Source: Shewanella dokdonensis (GTDB lineage: Bacteria; Pseudomonadota; Gammaproteobacteria; Enterobacterales; Shewanellaceae). From it: a DNA stretch of 64,000 nucleotides. The first letter of the stretch is position 1; the number at the start of each line of letters is the position of its first letter. The notes under the pieces were generated by a model. That model made no database searches. It was not told where the DNA came from and saw only the letters and a program-made list of their open reading frames with translations. A program made the position numbers and the translations under genes. Where the stretch lies: assembly GCF_018394335.1 (NCBI RefSeq), contig NZ_CP074572.1:3906001-3970000 (forward strand), in the 5' to 3' direction. This document shows, piece after piece, positions 34,766 through 45,358 of this stretch.

Positions 34766-37216
34766 GTGACTACCCTGCTTTGGATCATCGCATTATTGTT
34801 GATTTTGGGGGCAGCCGCCTACCTGAGAGTTTCGTTGATGACCGCAACGTTGGCCGCTGCTGCCACGCTGCTCATTGGCAACCTTTTTGGGGTTATTGGC
34901 GGATGGGCCTGGGTGGTATTTTTAGCGATTGCTTTGCCGCTGAATGTCAGCCCTTTCAGGCAAAGTGTTATCACCCGGCCACTGCTAAAACTATACCGCG
35001 GCATCATGCCGGAAATGTCCAGCACAGAAAAGGATGCCATTGAAGCTGGTACCACTTGGTGGGAGGCAGATCTGTTTGCCGGCAGTCCCAACTGGAAAAA
35101 ATTGCATAACTACCCAAAAGCACGTCTGAGTGCTGAAGAACAAGCCTTTCTTGATGGCCCGGTAGAAGAAGTTTGCGCCATGGTCAGTCAACATCATGTC
35201 TCTCACGAATTGGCGGATCTCCCTCCAGAAGTGTGGAGTTATCTCAAGAACAAAGGCTTCTTCGCCATGATCATCAAGAAAAAATTTGGTGGTCTTGAGT
35301 TTTCAGCCTATGCCCAATCACGAGTGTTACAGAAACTCGCAGGGGTGAGTAGTGAGTTGGCATCCACCGTTGGGGTTCCTAACTCCCTCGGGCCAGGCGA
35401 GTTGTTACAGCACTATGGTACTGAAGAACAGCAAAACCACTACTTACCCCGATTGGCATGTGGTGATGAAATTCCTTGCTTTGCCCTAACCAGCCCAGAA
35501 GCGGGTTCTGACGCAGGCGCCATTCCAGATTATGGCGTGGTCTGTAAGGGCGAGTGGCAAGGGGAAGAAGTGCTAGGGATGAAACTGACCTGGAACAAAC
35601 GCTATATCACCTTAGCCCCGGTAGCTACGGTATTGGGATTGGCATTTAAGCTGCGCGATCCTGAGCATCTATTAGGGCAGCAAGAAGATATCGGTATCAC
35701 CTGTGCCTTAATTCCAACGGATGTAGAAGGTGTTGAAACTGGCCGCCGCCACTTCCCGCTTAACTGTATGTTCCAGAACGGCCCAACCACAGGGAAAGAT
35801 GTCTTTGTTCCCCTGAGTTTCATCATAGGTGGCCCGGATATGGCCGGTCAGGGCTGGCGGATGTTGGTAGAATGTCTGTCAGTTGGTCGCGGTATCACCC
35901 TGCCGTCGAACTCTGCTGGTGGTATTAAAATGCTGGCGCTGGCAACAGGGGCGTATGCCCGGATCCGCCGCCAATTCAAACTGCCCATCGGCAAACTCGA
36001 AGGGATTGAAGAACCGATGGCTCGTATCGGTGGTAATGCTTATCTGATGGATGCTGTGACCGCGTTGACCACCACAGGGATTGATCTGGGTGAGAAACCT
36101 TCAGTGATCTCCGCCATCGTTAAATATCATCTCACTGACCGTATGCAGAAGTGCCTGATTGACGGCATGGATATTCATGGTGGCAAAGGTATTTGTCTTG
36201 GCCCGAATAACTATCTGGGACGAGCTTATCAGGCGGCGCCCATTGCGATTACGGTGGAAGGGGCCAACATCCTTACCCGTTCAATGATTATCTATGGTCA
36301 AGGGGCTATCCGCTGTCATCCCTACATTCTAGCGGAGATGGAAGCAGCTTTTGATGACAACCAAGGCCGCGGTTTACGCCAGTTTGATGCCGCACTGTTT
36401 GGTCATATGGGCTTCAGTTTAAGCAACTTTGTGCGTAGTTTATGGCTAGGTTTAACCGGCGCGCGGTTGTCTAATGCTCCGTTCAGTGATCAGACCAAAC
36501 GTTACTATCAGCAGATGAATCGCTTCAGCGCTAACCTAGCATTGCTGTCAGATCTGGCAATGGCTACCCTCGGTGGCGGCTTGAAACGTAAAGAACGGAT
36601 CTCTGCCCGCTTGGGGGATATGTTAAGTCAACTGTATCTGGCATCAGCCACACTGAAACGTTATCAGGACGATGGCCGACTCAGTGAGGATCTGCCGTTG
36701 GTTCAGTGGGCGGTCGAAGATGCCCTGTACAAACTACAGAGTTCTTTGGATGATTTACTGGATAACTTCCCTGCTGGCTTAGGCGGCATGCTGCGCGTGG
36801 TATTGTTCCCCTTTGGCCGACCATTGAAGCGCCCCAGCGACAAGCTGGATCATCGAGTTGCCAGAATTATGCAAACCCCATGTGCCAGCCGTGAACGCCT
36901 TGGTAAAGGCCAGTTCTTGCGCGCCTGCAACAATAACCCCATGGGGGTACAGGAACAGACGCTACGGGATATTCTGAGCGCTGAACCATTGTATGACAAA
37001 GTCTGCCAAGCCGCCGGTAAACGCCTGCCATTTATGTATCTGGATAAGGTTGCGGCTGAAGGTAAAGCGCTGGGGGTATTGTCTGACGAAGAAGTGCAAC
37101 TGCTTGAGAAAGCAGAAATTGGCCGACTGAAATCTATCAATGTTGATGATTTTGCGGCACAGGAATTAAAAGCCCAACGTCTTGATCAAGACCAAACCAG
37201 TGAGCAAGCGGCTTGA
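34766..37216 (+). CDS. fadE: Acyl-CoA dehydrogenase FadE
   Basis: 816 residues from GTG 34766, seven bases after AAAAAGGAGA; an ATG at 34736 would add ten basic residues without a ribosome binding site. Two N-terminal hydrophobic segments ([20 protein letters not shown] and a second near residues 37-60) anchor it to the inner membrane. The dehydrogenase part includes [18 protein letters not shown] and [16 protein letters not shown]. FadE makes the first step of beta-oxidation with FAD. The length matches the E. coli enzyme (814). Control by PsrA is suggested by the upstream box. A terminator follows 20 bp after the stop. Confidence 0.95.
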   Translation: MTTLLWIIALLLILGAAAYLRVSLMTATLAAAATLLIGNLFGVIGGWAWVVFLAIALPLNVSPFRQSVITRPLLKLYRGIMPEMSSTEKDAIEAGTTWWEADLFAGSPNWKKLHNYPKARLSAEEQAFLDGPVEEVCAMVSQHHVSHELADLPPEVWSYLKNKGFFAMIIKKKFGGLEFSAYAQSRVLQKLAGVSSELASTVGVPNSLGPGELLQHYGTEEQQNHYLPRLACGDEIPCFALTSPEAGSDAGAIPDYGVVCKGEWQGEEVLGMKLTWNKRYITLAPVATVLGLAFKLRDPEHLLGQQEDIGITCALIPTDVEGVETGRRHFPLNCMFQNGPTTGKDVFVPLSFIIGGPDMAGQGWRMLVECLSVGRGITLPSNSAGGIKMLALATGAYARIRRQFKLPIGKLEGIEEPMARIGGNAYLMDAVTALTTTGIDLGEKPSVISAIVKYHLTDRMQKCLIDGMDIHGGKGICLGPNNYLGRAYQAAPIAITVEGANILTRSMIIYGQGAIRCHPYILAEMEAAFDDNQGRGLRQFDAALFGHMGFSLSNFVRSLWLGLTGARLSNAPFSDQTKRYYQQMNRFSANLALLSDLAMATLGGGLKRKERISARLGDMLSQLYLASATLKRYQDDGRLSEDLPLVQWAVEDALYKLQSSLDDLLDNFPAGLGGMLRVVLFPFGRPLKRPSDKLDHRVARIMQTPCASRERLGKGQFLRACNNNPMGVQEQTLRDILSAEPLYDKVCQAAGKRLPFMYLDKVAAEGKALGVLSDEEVQLLEKAEIGRLKSINVDDFAAQELKAQRLDQDQTSEQAA

Positions 37217-37236
37217 TAAATCAGAACTAGTTCGAA

Positions 37237-37263
37237 AAAGAGACCGTTGCCGGTCTCTTTTTT
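37237..37263 (+). terminator. fadE terminator
   Basis: AAAGAGACCG pairs with CGGTCTCTTT across a 4-base loop and runs into TTTTTT. The IS element is inserted 8 bp beyond it. Confidence 0.9.
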
Positions 37264-37311
37264 GCAATTATGTCCCGTCCTGGAATACGTTGACATAAAG
37301 AGGACTTCTTT

Positions 37312-37707
37312 ATGGCAACATCAACTAACTCAAGCCGTAAGCGCACACAACGTGATTACACCTTAGCCTTTAAATTAGGTGTCGTAGAGCGTGTCGAAAA
37401 AGGCGAAATGACGTACAAACAAGCCCAGCAGCGCTTTGGCATTCAGGGCAAGACAACCGTACTCGTTTGGCTCAGAAAGCATGGTAGACTCGATTGGTCG
37501 AAACCTTTTCAGCATCCCCTTATGCCTAATTCAAAAGAAACCCCATCACAAACTATCAAGCGCCTTGAGCGTGAGCTAGCCGAAGAGAAACTGCGTAACC
37601 AAATCCTCAATGGTATGGTCGATATCATGGATAATGAATACGGAGCTGGTTTAAGAAAAAAGTACTTATCCGGTATGTCTGGCAAGCCAAAACCCAAAGA
37701 GAAATAA
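37312..37707 (+). CDS. IS3-family transposase OrfA
   Basis: 131 residues. A helix-turn-helix (RDYTLAFKLGVVERVEKGEM, then QQRFGIQGKTTVLVWLRKHG) binds the IS ends, followed by a leucine-zipper-like coiled coil (TIKRLERELAEEKLRNQILN). The heptamer A-AAA-AAG at 37656-37662 is in the correct phase (AGA AAA AAG). A -1 slip there fuses OrfA to OrfB and gives the active transposase. Confidence 0.92.
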   Translation: MATSTNSSRKRTQRDYTLAFKLGVVERVEKGEMTYKQAQQRFGIQGKTTVLVWLRKHGRLDWSKPFQHPLMPNSKETPSQTIKRLERELAEEKLRNQILNGMVDIMDNEYGAGLRKKYLSGMSGKPKPKEK

Positions 37708-37772
37708 ACTTAGCCGCAGCATGTCGTGCAGCCAGTATTTCAAGGCAAAGTGTCTATCAAGCAGTAGCTCGA

Positions 37773-38540
37773 ATGGAAAGCCGAAGAGCTGAACTATCGG
37801 TCATCAAAGACTGGGTTCTGTACTGGCGTAAATATATGCCGAGGTTAGGGACGCGTAAGCTCTATTCGTTGATAAAGCCCAAGTTGGTTGAACATGATAT
37901 TAAACTGGGAAGAGACGGTTTTTTTACCTATTTGAGGCGTGAAGGTTTACTGGTTAAACCCAAGAAAAGCTACACAAAAACCACATTTAGCAAGCACTGG
38001 ATGAAAAAGCATCCTAACTTACTGAAAGTGGAAGGGCTGCATGATGCAGAGCATGTGTTGGTCAGCGATATCACCTATCTTGAGTCAGACCAAGGCGTGC
38101 ACTATTTGTCACTGGTTACCGATGCCGTATCACGCAAGATAGTCGGTCATCACTTGAGTACAGACATGAAAGCAGACAGCGTGGTGAAAGCGCTGAAAAT
38201 GGCGGTTAGGGATAAGCGCTATATCGCTAATGCAGTGTATCACTCAGACCGGGGAGTGCAATATTGCTCAGCCGTTTATCAGGATGAACTGATAGCGAAC
38301 CATATTCAGCCGTCAATGACAGACGGTTATGATTGCTATCAAAATGCACTAGCGGAAAGAGTCAATGGCATACTGAAGCAAGAGTTTTTCCTGTATCGAT
38401 GTAAAACGCTGGAAGAGCTGAAGATACTTGTTCGAGAATCGATAGCGATATATAACGAAATGAGACCGCACCTGAGTTTAGATATGGCAACACCCAACCA
38501 GGTGCACAATAGAAAAGGCCAGCTACGGGAGCTGGCCTAA
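37773..38540 (+). CDS. IS3-family transposase OrfB (catalytic, made as a fusion)
   Basis: 255 residues from the first ATG, but the frame is open back to the slippery site near 37656, reading VLIRYVWQAKTQREINLAAA. The DDE catalytic triad is visible: D in VLVSDITYLESD, D in VYHSDRGVQYCS and E in NALAERVNGILKQE. It also has the HPNLLKVEGLHDAEHVLV linker region of this family. The product is the OrfAB fusion from 37312. No break is seen, so the element looks able to move. Confidence 0.92.
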   Translation: MESRRAELSVIKDWVLYWRKYMPRLGTRKLYSLIKPKLVEHDIKLGRDGFFTYLRREGLLVKPKKSYTKTTFSKHWMKKHPNLLKVEGLHDAEHVLVSDITYLESDQGVHYLSLVTDAVSRKIVGHHLSTDMKADSVVKALKMAVRDKRYIANAVYHSDRGVQYCSAVYQDELIANHIQPSMTDGYDCYQNALAERVNGILKQEFFLYRCKTLEELKILVRESIAIYNEMRPHLSLDMATPNQVHNRKGQLRELA

Positions 38541-38583
38541 AAACTGTCAACCTATCTTAGGACGGGACATTATTGATACAGCG

Positions 38584-40458
38584 TTAACTCACCTGCCCGA
38601 CCGTTTTCGTCTGTACATCACCACCCTTTTTACGAAGATTTTCTTCAGCCGCTTTTTGTTGATGTAACTCCATGGCTTCTTTCGGGATCAGACTGATAAG
38701 TTCGATACCTGTAGGTAAATCTTTAGTTTCAGCGGTTACCACAATCACTTTGCCAGCCTTTATATAAGCCAGCGGTATAACAGTTTCGCCGTAGCGTTCA
38801 CGGAAGTTATGAAAAGTGAATGCATCGGTAATGTTGGTACTTTTAATCACCGCATCTCGTGACATTAAGCTATGTAGTCGCGAGTATGAAACACTATCGC
38901 TAAACAAACACATACGCCGCAGATAAGACTCGGATAACTGATGTCTGGCACTGGCGCCATTGCCATCGTTGGTATTAACCCCAAACACTTTCTCAGCCCC
39001 AAAAATATCTTGGAAATGAAAAAAGACGACGGGGTTAAGTTGCTGATATGGAGAGAGGATCAACACACGACCAATACCACTGAGATCCAGATAGGTCTCC
39101 GCATGTTCAGACACCGGATTGCCGAAATAGACCTGAATATTGTCCATTCTCGCTTGGCGTACGTTATCCCAGTTGCTATCCGCAATAATCACTTTAATGC
39201 CCTTGCCTACCAAAATCTTGGCAAATTCGCGGGCAAACTTTGAGCCGCCGAAGATCAGCAAACCTTCGGCACTATCGGATTTAACCCCCAACCAGTTGGC
39301 CCAACGTCTGGCGGTAAGCGACTGAAACACAACCGTGCCAACAATGATCAGAAACACCAACGGCACTAAGGCATCGGCTCCTTCAAAGCCACGGCTCTCC
39401 AGTTTAATGGCGAAGAGTGAAGACACCGCCGCCGCAACAATGCCTCGCGGAGCTACCCAGCTCAGAAACCATTTATCACGGGAGCCAAGCGATGTCCCAA
39501 CTCCAGAAATCCACACACTGAGCGGCCGAGCCAAAAACAGTACCACCAGCAATACGCCAATACCGCCCCACCCCAGATCCAACATGGCATGAGAATCCAG
39601 TCTGGCGGCCAGTAAAATAAACAGTGCCGAGATCAGTAATACAGTTAAGGTTTCTTTAAATTCAAGAATATCGGCGATATTGACCCCGCGCATATTGGCT
39701 AGCCAAATGCCCATCACGGTAACCGTAAGTAAGCCGGACTCTTCCTGTAACAGATTGGAACCGACAAAAATGCCCAGCATAATTGTCAGTACCGCGGTGT
39801 TGGTCAGATAATGTGGTAACAGATTGCGCCTGAGAATGATGCCGACCGCATAACCGGCCAAAATGCCAAGCCCGAAACCAATTCCCAGCATTGACCCCAA
39901 AGCGGTTAACACATGTGAGGTTTGATCGCTGCTGACCGTAATATATTCAAACACCAACACCGCCAGCATGGCACCGATAGGGTCAATAACAATACCTTCC
40001 CAACGCAGAATATTGGCTAACTGTGCTTTAGGACGTACAGTTCGCAACATAGGCACTATCACCGTTGGCCCAGTCACCACTACCAAGGCGCCAAACAATA
40101 ACGCCAGAGACCAATCAAATCCCAACATGAAATGTGCTGCGGGCGCGATGCAGCCCCAAGTGATGAAGGTGCCAACAGATACCAGATGTGTCACCATCCG
40201 GCCATGATCTTTAATCTCCTTGAAATTCAGCGTCAGCGCCCCTTCAAACAAGATAACCGCAACCCCAAGCGAGATAATGGGAAAGAGCAGATCGCCAAAT
40301 ATCGCGTCTGGCTGTAACAGTTCTAAACCAGGCCCCAGTAACAGCCCACATAGCAACAACGGCAAAATGGCAGGCAAACGAAACAACCACCCCAACCACT
40401 GGCAGATCAATGAAAGCACGCCAATAAAGGCCAGCATGGCGGTAATTTTTTCTACCAT
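38584..40458 (-). CDS. CPA1-type Na+/H+ antiporter with C-terminal TrkA-N domain
   Basis: 624 residues from ATG 40458, after GGGG; a TTG nine bases further upstream is an alternative. Thirteen or so membrane helices (residues 1-390) include LLFGALVVVTGPTVIVPMLR and WEGIVIDPIGAMLAVLVFEY, typical of CPA1 exchangers with the conserved ND/DP motif region. The C-terminal part starts with a Rossmann NAD-binding motif (LLIFGGSKFAREFAKIL), then an acidic-basic tail. It likely exchanges Na+ or K+ for H+ under nucleotide control. It is convergent with the IS. Confidence 0.85.
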   Translation of the reverse strand: MVEKITAMLAFIGVLSLICQWLGWLFRLPAILPLLLCGLLLGPGLELLQPDAIFGDLLFPIISLGVAVILFEGALTLNFKEIKDHGRMVTHLVSVGTFITWGCIAPAAHFMLGFDWSLALLFGALVVVTGPTVIVPMLRTVRPKAQLANILRWEGIVIDPIGAMLAVLVFEYITVSSDQTSHVLTALGSMLGIGFGLGILAGYAVGIILRRNLLPHYLTNTAVLTIMLGIFVGSNLLQEESGLLTVTVMGIWLANMRGVNIADILEFKETLTVLLISALFILLAARLDSHAMLDLGWGGIGVLLVVLFLARPLSVWISGVGTSLGSRDKWFLSWVAPRGIVAAAVSSLFAIKLESRGFEGADALVPLVFLIIVGTVVFQSLTARRWANWLGVKSDSAEGLLIFGGSKFAREFAKILVGKGIKVIIADSNWDNVRQARMDNIQVYFGNPVSEHAETYLDLSGIGRVLILSPYQQLNPVVFFHFQDIFGAEKVFGVNTNDGNGASARHQLSESYLRRMCLFSDSVSYSRLHSLMSRDAVIKSTNITDAFTFHNFRERYGETVIPLAYIKAGKVIVVTAETKDLPTGIELISLIPKEAMELHQQKAAEENLRKKGGDVQTKTVGQVS

Positions 40459-41348
40459 AAAGTTCAACCCCTGGTTTTTTCCGTGATATCAGGCAAACGT
40501 AGATGACAGTTCACATACGTGAACATCGGAAAGTATGTAAAGAAATTCTGGACCAGCCCAACGCTCGCCTGAAATATAAAGATATTAAACTCGACATTTA
40601 TGAACGATAAATAACAAAAAACCTGCACAATGGATAGGTTTAAATGTTACCGGGCTGGGCCAGTTCAGAACCATTGCGGCCGACATAAGCGCAGCATTTT
40701 TTGCAATCATTCAAAAGACACTAGTTATAATTATTTGATAATCAATGTAAAAATCCTTAGTACATTTACTTTAGCGCTTAAAGCAAGCGCCACTCATTAC
40801 TGAGGTATGTCACCCAAAAACCTTAGTGACTATGAGCGATTTTTAAGCGCATACAGCAACCAATACCGATCTTGTGCGCACCCCATTTAGTCGGCAAAAA
40901 CACATTTTTGCATCACTATTTAATCCAACTGTACATAAACATCGTTTTTGCCGGATGCCTCAACGTATTAAATACCGACGAATTGCGGACTAGGGAAAAG
41001 TTACGACGCTTATTGCCGCCACATAATCCCGCTTCGGAACGATGAGCGTAAGTTTGTAAAATCAGGCAATAAAATTGGAGAAACATTCTACTGCCATTTT
41101 TTTAAATCACCCAAAATAGGCTTGTATTAATTGATGCCTACATCTTGTGGTAAGTCGTGTGTGAACTTTGCAAAAGCGTGACCCGTTTTATCGGTAGTTG
41201 TCGCTGTTGTTATCACCACTTCAAGCGTTTATTACGCGTAATTATTCAGTAGAAATTCTCAATATAATTAACAGATTAACAATTTTGGCGCATAGCTTTG
41301 CAAGGTAACCACACCTTATAGCAAGTAACCTGACTAAGGAGTTTTTGA
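40459..41348. other. 890-bp intergenic region
   Basis: It holds the antiporter promoter (leftward) and that of the Tat-type dehydrogenase (rightward). Two short ATG frames occur on the plus strand, at 40503-40610 (35 codons, HIREHRKVCKEILDQ and KYKDIKLDIYER) and near 40807 (27 codons); neither has a clear ribosome binding site or family. The first reads protein-like and may be a gene-end remnant. Nothing else is evident. Confidence 0.4.
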
Positions 41349-42503
41349 ATGTGCAATGATACCGATGAAACCAGACGGAAAGTGGTAAAACTGACAGGCG
41401 CCGTGGGTGTGGGAGCCGTGTTGGCCGGGCCAATGAATGTATTTGCCAGTGAGTCTTTAGGTAATGTGCAATCACGTGGTTACGCGGCTTTTGATGAGTC
41501 AGGCAAGCTGAAACCCTGGAAATTTGAACGCCGGCCAGTGGGCGATAATGATGTGCTGATTGATATTAAGTTTGCCAGTATCTGTCACTCCGATATTCAC
41601 CAAGAAAAAGGTCACTGGGGTAAACAGAAATACCCACAAGTACCTGGTCACGAAATCGTGGGGGTTGTTGCGGCAGTAGGTAAAAATGTCAGCAAATTTA
41701 AGGTGGGTGATCGTGCAGGTGTAGGTTGTATGGTGGGTAACCACAACCATCACCATGACACAGATGAAGAACAGTACAACCCAGATACCATCTTCACTTA
41801 TGGCTATCCAGATGACCGTTCACCTACGGGGATTTCACAAGGCGGTTATGCTAACAATATTGTGGTTGAAGAAAATTTCGTGATGCATATCCCTGATAGC
41901 ATCAGCTTTGAGGAAGCCGCACCACTGATGTGTGCCGGTATCACCACATATTCGCCGCTAATGCGCGCCAATCTGCAACCCGGCACTAAGGTGGGCATTG
42001 CCGGCATTGGTGGTTTAGGCCATATGGCAATTAAGATTGCAGTATCCAAAGGCGCTGAGGTGTATGCCTTCACGACCTCACCTGCCAAAGTGAAGGATAT
42101 CTTAGCCTTTGGAGCCAAAGAAGCGATTGTCGTTGATGACCTGAGTAAACTAGCGCCCTATAACGGTAAAATGGATTATATGCTGAGTACTATTCCATAT
42201 GACTTCAATGTGGCCGCTTATGCCGCAGTGGTAAAACCCTATGGTACTTTTACCCAGGTTGGCATGCCGATTAAGTCCGAAGTGACCGTAAATGCGCTGT
42301 ATTTGGCATTCGCCCGGGTAAACTTCAATGCGTCATTAATTGGCGGCATCAAAGAAACCCAGGAAATGGTCAACTACTGTGCTGAGCATAAAGTGTTGCC
42401 TAAGATCCAAAAGATCAAAGCAGCACAGATTAATGATGCGTGGGAAAGTGTGGTGAATAAAGAAGCCAGATATCGTTATGTTATCGACGCGGCGACCTTT
42501 TAA
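41349..42503 (+). CDS. Tat-signal zinc alcohol dehydrogenase with altered structural-zinc lobe
   Basis: 384 residues. The N-terminus has a twin-arginine motif (ETRRKVVKLTGAVGVG) and a hydrophobic stretch ending VFA, so export by Tat is likely. The rest is a CAD/YahK-type MDR enzyme: catalytic-zinc residues in ICHSDIHQE, VPGHEIVGVV and LMCAGITTYSP, and a nucleotide-binding GIAGIGGLGHMA. Where the homologue at 47807 has four cysteines for structural zinc, this protein reads CMVGNHNHHHDTDEEQYNPD, without the Cys set but rich in His. It would reduce aldehydes or oxidise alcohols, unusually in the periplasm. Confidence 0.82.
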   Translation: MCNDTDETRRKVVKLTGAVGVGAVLAGPMNVFASESLGNVQSRGYAAFDESGKLKPWKFERRPVGDNDVLIDIKFASICHSDIHQEKGHWGKQKYPQVPGHEIVGVVAAVGKNVSKFKVGDRAGVGCMVGNHNHHHDTDEEQYNPDTIFTYGYPDDRSPTGISQGGYANNIVVEENFVMHIPDSISFEEAAPLMCAGITTYSPLMRANLQPGTKVGIAGIGGLGHMAIKIAVSKGAEVYAFTTSPAKVKDILAFGAKEAIVVDDLSKLAPYNGKMDYMLSTIPYDFNVAAYAAVVKPYGTFTQVGMPIKSEVTVNALYLAFARVNFNASLIGGIKETQEMVNYCAEHKVLPKIQKIKAAQINDAWESVVNKEARYRYVIDAATF

Positions 42504-42536
42504 TACTACCCACTTTTAACATAACACATTGAATTT

Positions 42537-42569
42537 AAAGGGTGATAATAATTATCGCCCTTTCTTTTT
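42537..42569 (+). terminator. Terminator after the Tat-type dehydrogenase
   Basis: AAAGGGTGATAA pairs with TTATCGCCCTTT (one G-T pair) and is followed by CTTTTT. Confidence 0.8.
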
Positions 42570-42609
42570 ACACACCGATAGTACTCAGTTTTTGGGACAC
42601 ATGAGCCGT

Positions 42610-43509
42610 TTACGAAATGATCGAATTTTCTACCTTCGCAGTGTCTAGTTTCGGTGGTTTACCAAACAGCCGCTTATACTCGCGGCTAAACTGCGAGGGA
42701 CTACTGTATCCCACTTCAAACGCGGCACTAGCCGCATCAAATTTATTCGCCAACATAAGGCGTTTGGCTTCGTTCAAGCGTAACCATTTTTGATATTGTA
42801 ACGGACTCATTCCCGTTAATTGCCTGAAATGGGAATGAAATGATGAAACACTCATCTGAACAAGAGACGCCAAATCTTCGGTACAAATATTCTGTTGATA
42901 GTTGCGCTTTAACCAGTTTATTGCTTTTGATACTCGATAAGCTTGGCTGTCAAAAGAGATAATTTGCCTGAGCAAAGGCCCCAGTTTTCCCATCAGCAAG
43001 CGATAATGGATCTCTTTTTTAAGCAAGGGAGCTAAAATATCGATCGCTTCAGACTCATCTAATAATGCAACTAATCGCTCGAATGGTAATAACAAGCGTT
43101 CATCCATATCCCCTAAACTCGCGCTAATATTTCGAGTATGTGCAGTTGGCGTTATCAGCGGAATTTTACATTGGGGGATCAGCTCCGATAACAGCGAAAA
43201 ATCGAGTTTTAGCGTCAATCCAAGGCAAGGCTTATCTTTACTCGCCGCAATGGCACGTGAACTTCCGGGAAGATCTAACGAAGTGATGAGATAGTTTGAC
43301 GTGTCATAAGTGTAAAACTCGTCTCCAATAACAATTTGTTTAGCGCCCTGCACAACAAACACAATACTCGGCTCTATTAAACAATATGCGGGTTCTGACA
43401 CCGACTCTCGGCGGAAAAAACTCAGGCCACTGATAGCGCTATCTGAATCCCCGGCTTCCTGCTGCCACTTGCTAATTGATCGGCACAATGAACGCTGAAT
43501 ATCTTCCAT
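42610..43509 (-). CDS. AraC-family regulator, YqhC-like
   Basis: 299 residues from ATG 43509 (MEDIQRSLCRSISKWQQ). The N-terminal AraC_N domain contains CLIEPSIVFVVQGAKQIVIG, and the C-terminal pair of helix-turn-helices includes LVQMSVSSFHSHFRQLTGMS and FEVGYSSPSQFSREYKRLFG. In E. coli YqhC activates yqhD in response to aldehydes. Here it lies directly downstream of yqhD on the same strand, so that role is likely. No break. Confidence 0.82.
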   Translation of the reverse strand: MEDIQRSLCRSISKWQQEAGDSDSAISGLSFFRRESVSEPAYCLIEPSIVFVVQGAKQIVIGDEFYTYDTSNYLITSLDLPGSSRAIAASKDKPCLGLTLKLDFSLLSELIPQCKIPLITPTAHTRNISASLGDMDERLLLPFERLVALLDESEAIDILAPLLKKEIHYRLLMGKLGPLLRQIISFDSQAYRVSKAINWLKRNYQQNICTEDLASLVQMSVSSFHSHFRQLTGMSPLQYQKWLRLNEAKRLMLANKFDAASAAFEVGYSSPSQFSREYKRLFGKPPKLDTAKVENSIIS

Positions 43510-43653
43510 TTTTTGCCCTTTGCTTCGCAATATCGGCGTTACATGCTAGCGACAGTAGGCATGTGCATCACCGTCTTGGTATTCGTACTATGATGGCCAT
43601 ACCGCGGCACAAAGCCACTCAATATACAGAATTAAGTGGCTTTAATAACCCGA

Positions 43654-44810
43654 TTACAATGCCAGTTCGAGGATTTTAGCCACATCTGCTGGAGTGATAT
43701 CACCACGCTCCCCCAGTTGCGTAAATTGATGTGCTTGCAGCTTTTCTACAACGGGGGTAATGACTTCGGCACCTAAACCGTAATCGGCCAGATGGGTTTT
43801 TACCCCCATGGATTCAAAAAATTCACGGGTACGAACAATCGCTTGTTCAGCAACAACCGCATCGTCAGCTTCGTTGATATTCAATACCCGGCGTCCATAC
43901 TGAGCCAACTTTTCGCGCTTTTGCGCCAGCTTATATGTCCATACAGCTGGCATCACAATCGCCAGAGTTTGACCGTGGTCGAGACCATATAACCCGGTCA
44001 GCTCTTGACCGATTAAGTGCGTTGCCCAATCGCCTGGAACCCCAGATGCGATAAGACCATTCAAGGCCATAGTGGCGGCCCACATCAGATTGGCACGCAC
44101 CTCATAATTCTTAGGTTCTAGCAGCGCTTTAGGGCCATCTTCCAAAATAGTTGATAGCAAACCTTCGGCGAAACGATCCTGAACCTTGGCATTAACCGGG
44201 TAAGTAACATACTGCTCCAGCACATGTACAAAGGAGTCCACAACACCATTGCCGACTTGGCGAACAGGTAACGTGTAGGTGGTTTGTGGATCCAAAATAG
44301 AGAACCGTGGCCGCACAAAATCTGAATTAAAGAACAATTTGTCTTGAGTATCTGCGCGGGTAACCACTGCGGTGGGGTTCATCTCTGATCCTGTGGCCGC
44401 TAAAGTTAATACACAGCCGATAGGTAAAGCGTTTTGTACCGCGCCACCAAAAGATTGAATTATCTCCCAAGCATCACCTTGGTGTTTGGCCGCTGCGGCA
44501 ATGAATTTGGTGGCATCGATAACAGAACCGCCACCGACAGCCAGCAGAAAATCCACCTTTTCCGCTTTGACTCGTTCGACCGCCTTTAGGCAGGTTTCAT
44601 AGTGAGGATTAGGTTCAATCCCCCGAACTCGACCCAATTGATATCTGCTAACGCTGTCGTTACTTGTTCAAAAATGCCATTCTTTTTGATACTACCACCA
44701 CCAAAAGTAATCATGACTTTCGCATTTGTGGGTATTTCTGCTTTCAGATTGGCGATTTGTCCTTCACCAAAAAGGATTTTGGTATTGTTGAAAAAACTAA
44801 AATTATTCAT
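43654..44810 (-). CDS. yqhD: NADPH-dependent aldehyde reductase YqhD (one-base frameshift)
   Basis: About 385 residues after restoring one G in the G5 run near 44620-44624 (WVEFGGIEPNPHYETC then reads through). ATG 44810 (MNNFSFF) matches the E. coli start better than 44816. NADPH-binding FLLAVGGGSVIDATKFIA and metal ligands in GVVDSFVHVLEQYV and THLIGQELTGLYGLDHGQTL identify an iron/zinc alcohol dehydrogenase. It reduces toxic aldehydes such as glyoxal, furfural and lipid-peroxidation products. Regulated probably by the AraC protein encoded next to it. Confidence 0.9.
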
Positions 44811-44816
44811 AACCAT

Positions 44817-45358
44817 TTAATTCCAAAATTTTATCTGGTGATATTTCATCAGCCGTCATAATAAGTGTTGGTCGCAATAAGCCACAATGTAGCAACATTT
44901 GGCCCGAAAATGCTGGGATCAAATAGCTTGCCATTATTCAATGTTGTTGAATATTGATTGCGATCGGCAATTACTGGTGAGCGTATTTTGAACGGTGAAA
45001 TATGCTGTTGGCAATATACTCAAAGAGGCAAAATATCACCAAGCAACAGATCTTTTCACACTTAAAATCAATATAATCTGGTAATTTAGCGAGTTAGCGC
45101 CGAATGAATTTATTAATGATTTTTCCTCATTACTGTTAGTTTTTTATTGAACTTGTTTGTTATATACCATCCCCCTAAACTGCCCTTAGCGAATTACGTT
45201 ACATCGAGTTTATTGCCAATATCACACCGCTAATCACACTCATCAAAATCACTATATATTTTATATAACCTAATGAATATTAATACGTTAACCAATTAGC
45301 ACTCAAAGACAAGAGATCTTCTAAAGAGAAGAAAATATACGTTTCCCGCTACAGATAA
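44817..45358. promoter_or_regulatory. 542-bp divergent intergenic region (yqhD and MFS genes)
   Basis: AT-rich, no open reading frame with support. It should contain the aldehyde-responsive yqhD promoter and the promoter of the MFS operon. I see no palindrome strong enough to call an operator. Confidence 0.4.

Larger units (their letters stand above)
37271..38569 (+). mobile_element. IS3-family insertion sequence, apparently complete
   Basis: 1299 bp bounded by inverted repeats that start TGTCCCGTCCT on both sides and keep matching into GTTGACA, with mismatches between. Flanking TTA on both sides is a 3-bp target duplication, as expected for IS3 family members. It carries orfA and orfB and a slippery heptamer. 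Confidence 0.92.

Noticed and set aside
40503-40610. 35-codon plus-strand frame as a gene
   Set aside because: No ribosome binding site and no family; mentioned only in the intergenic entry.
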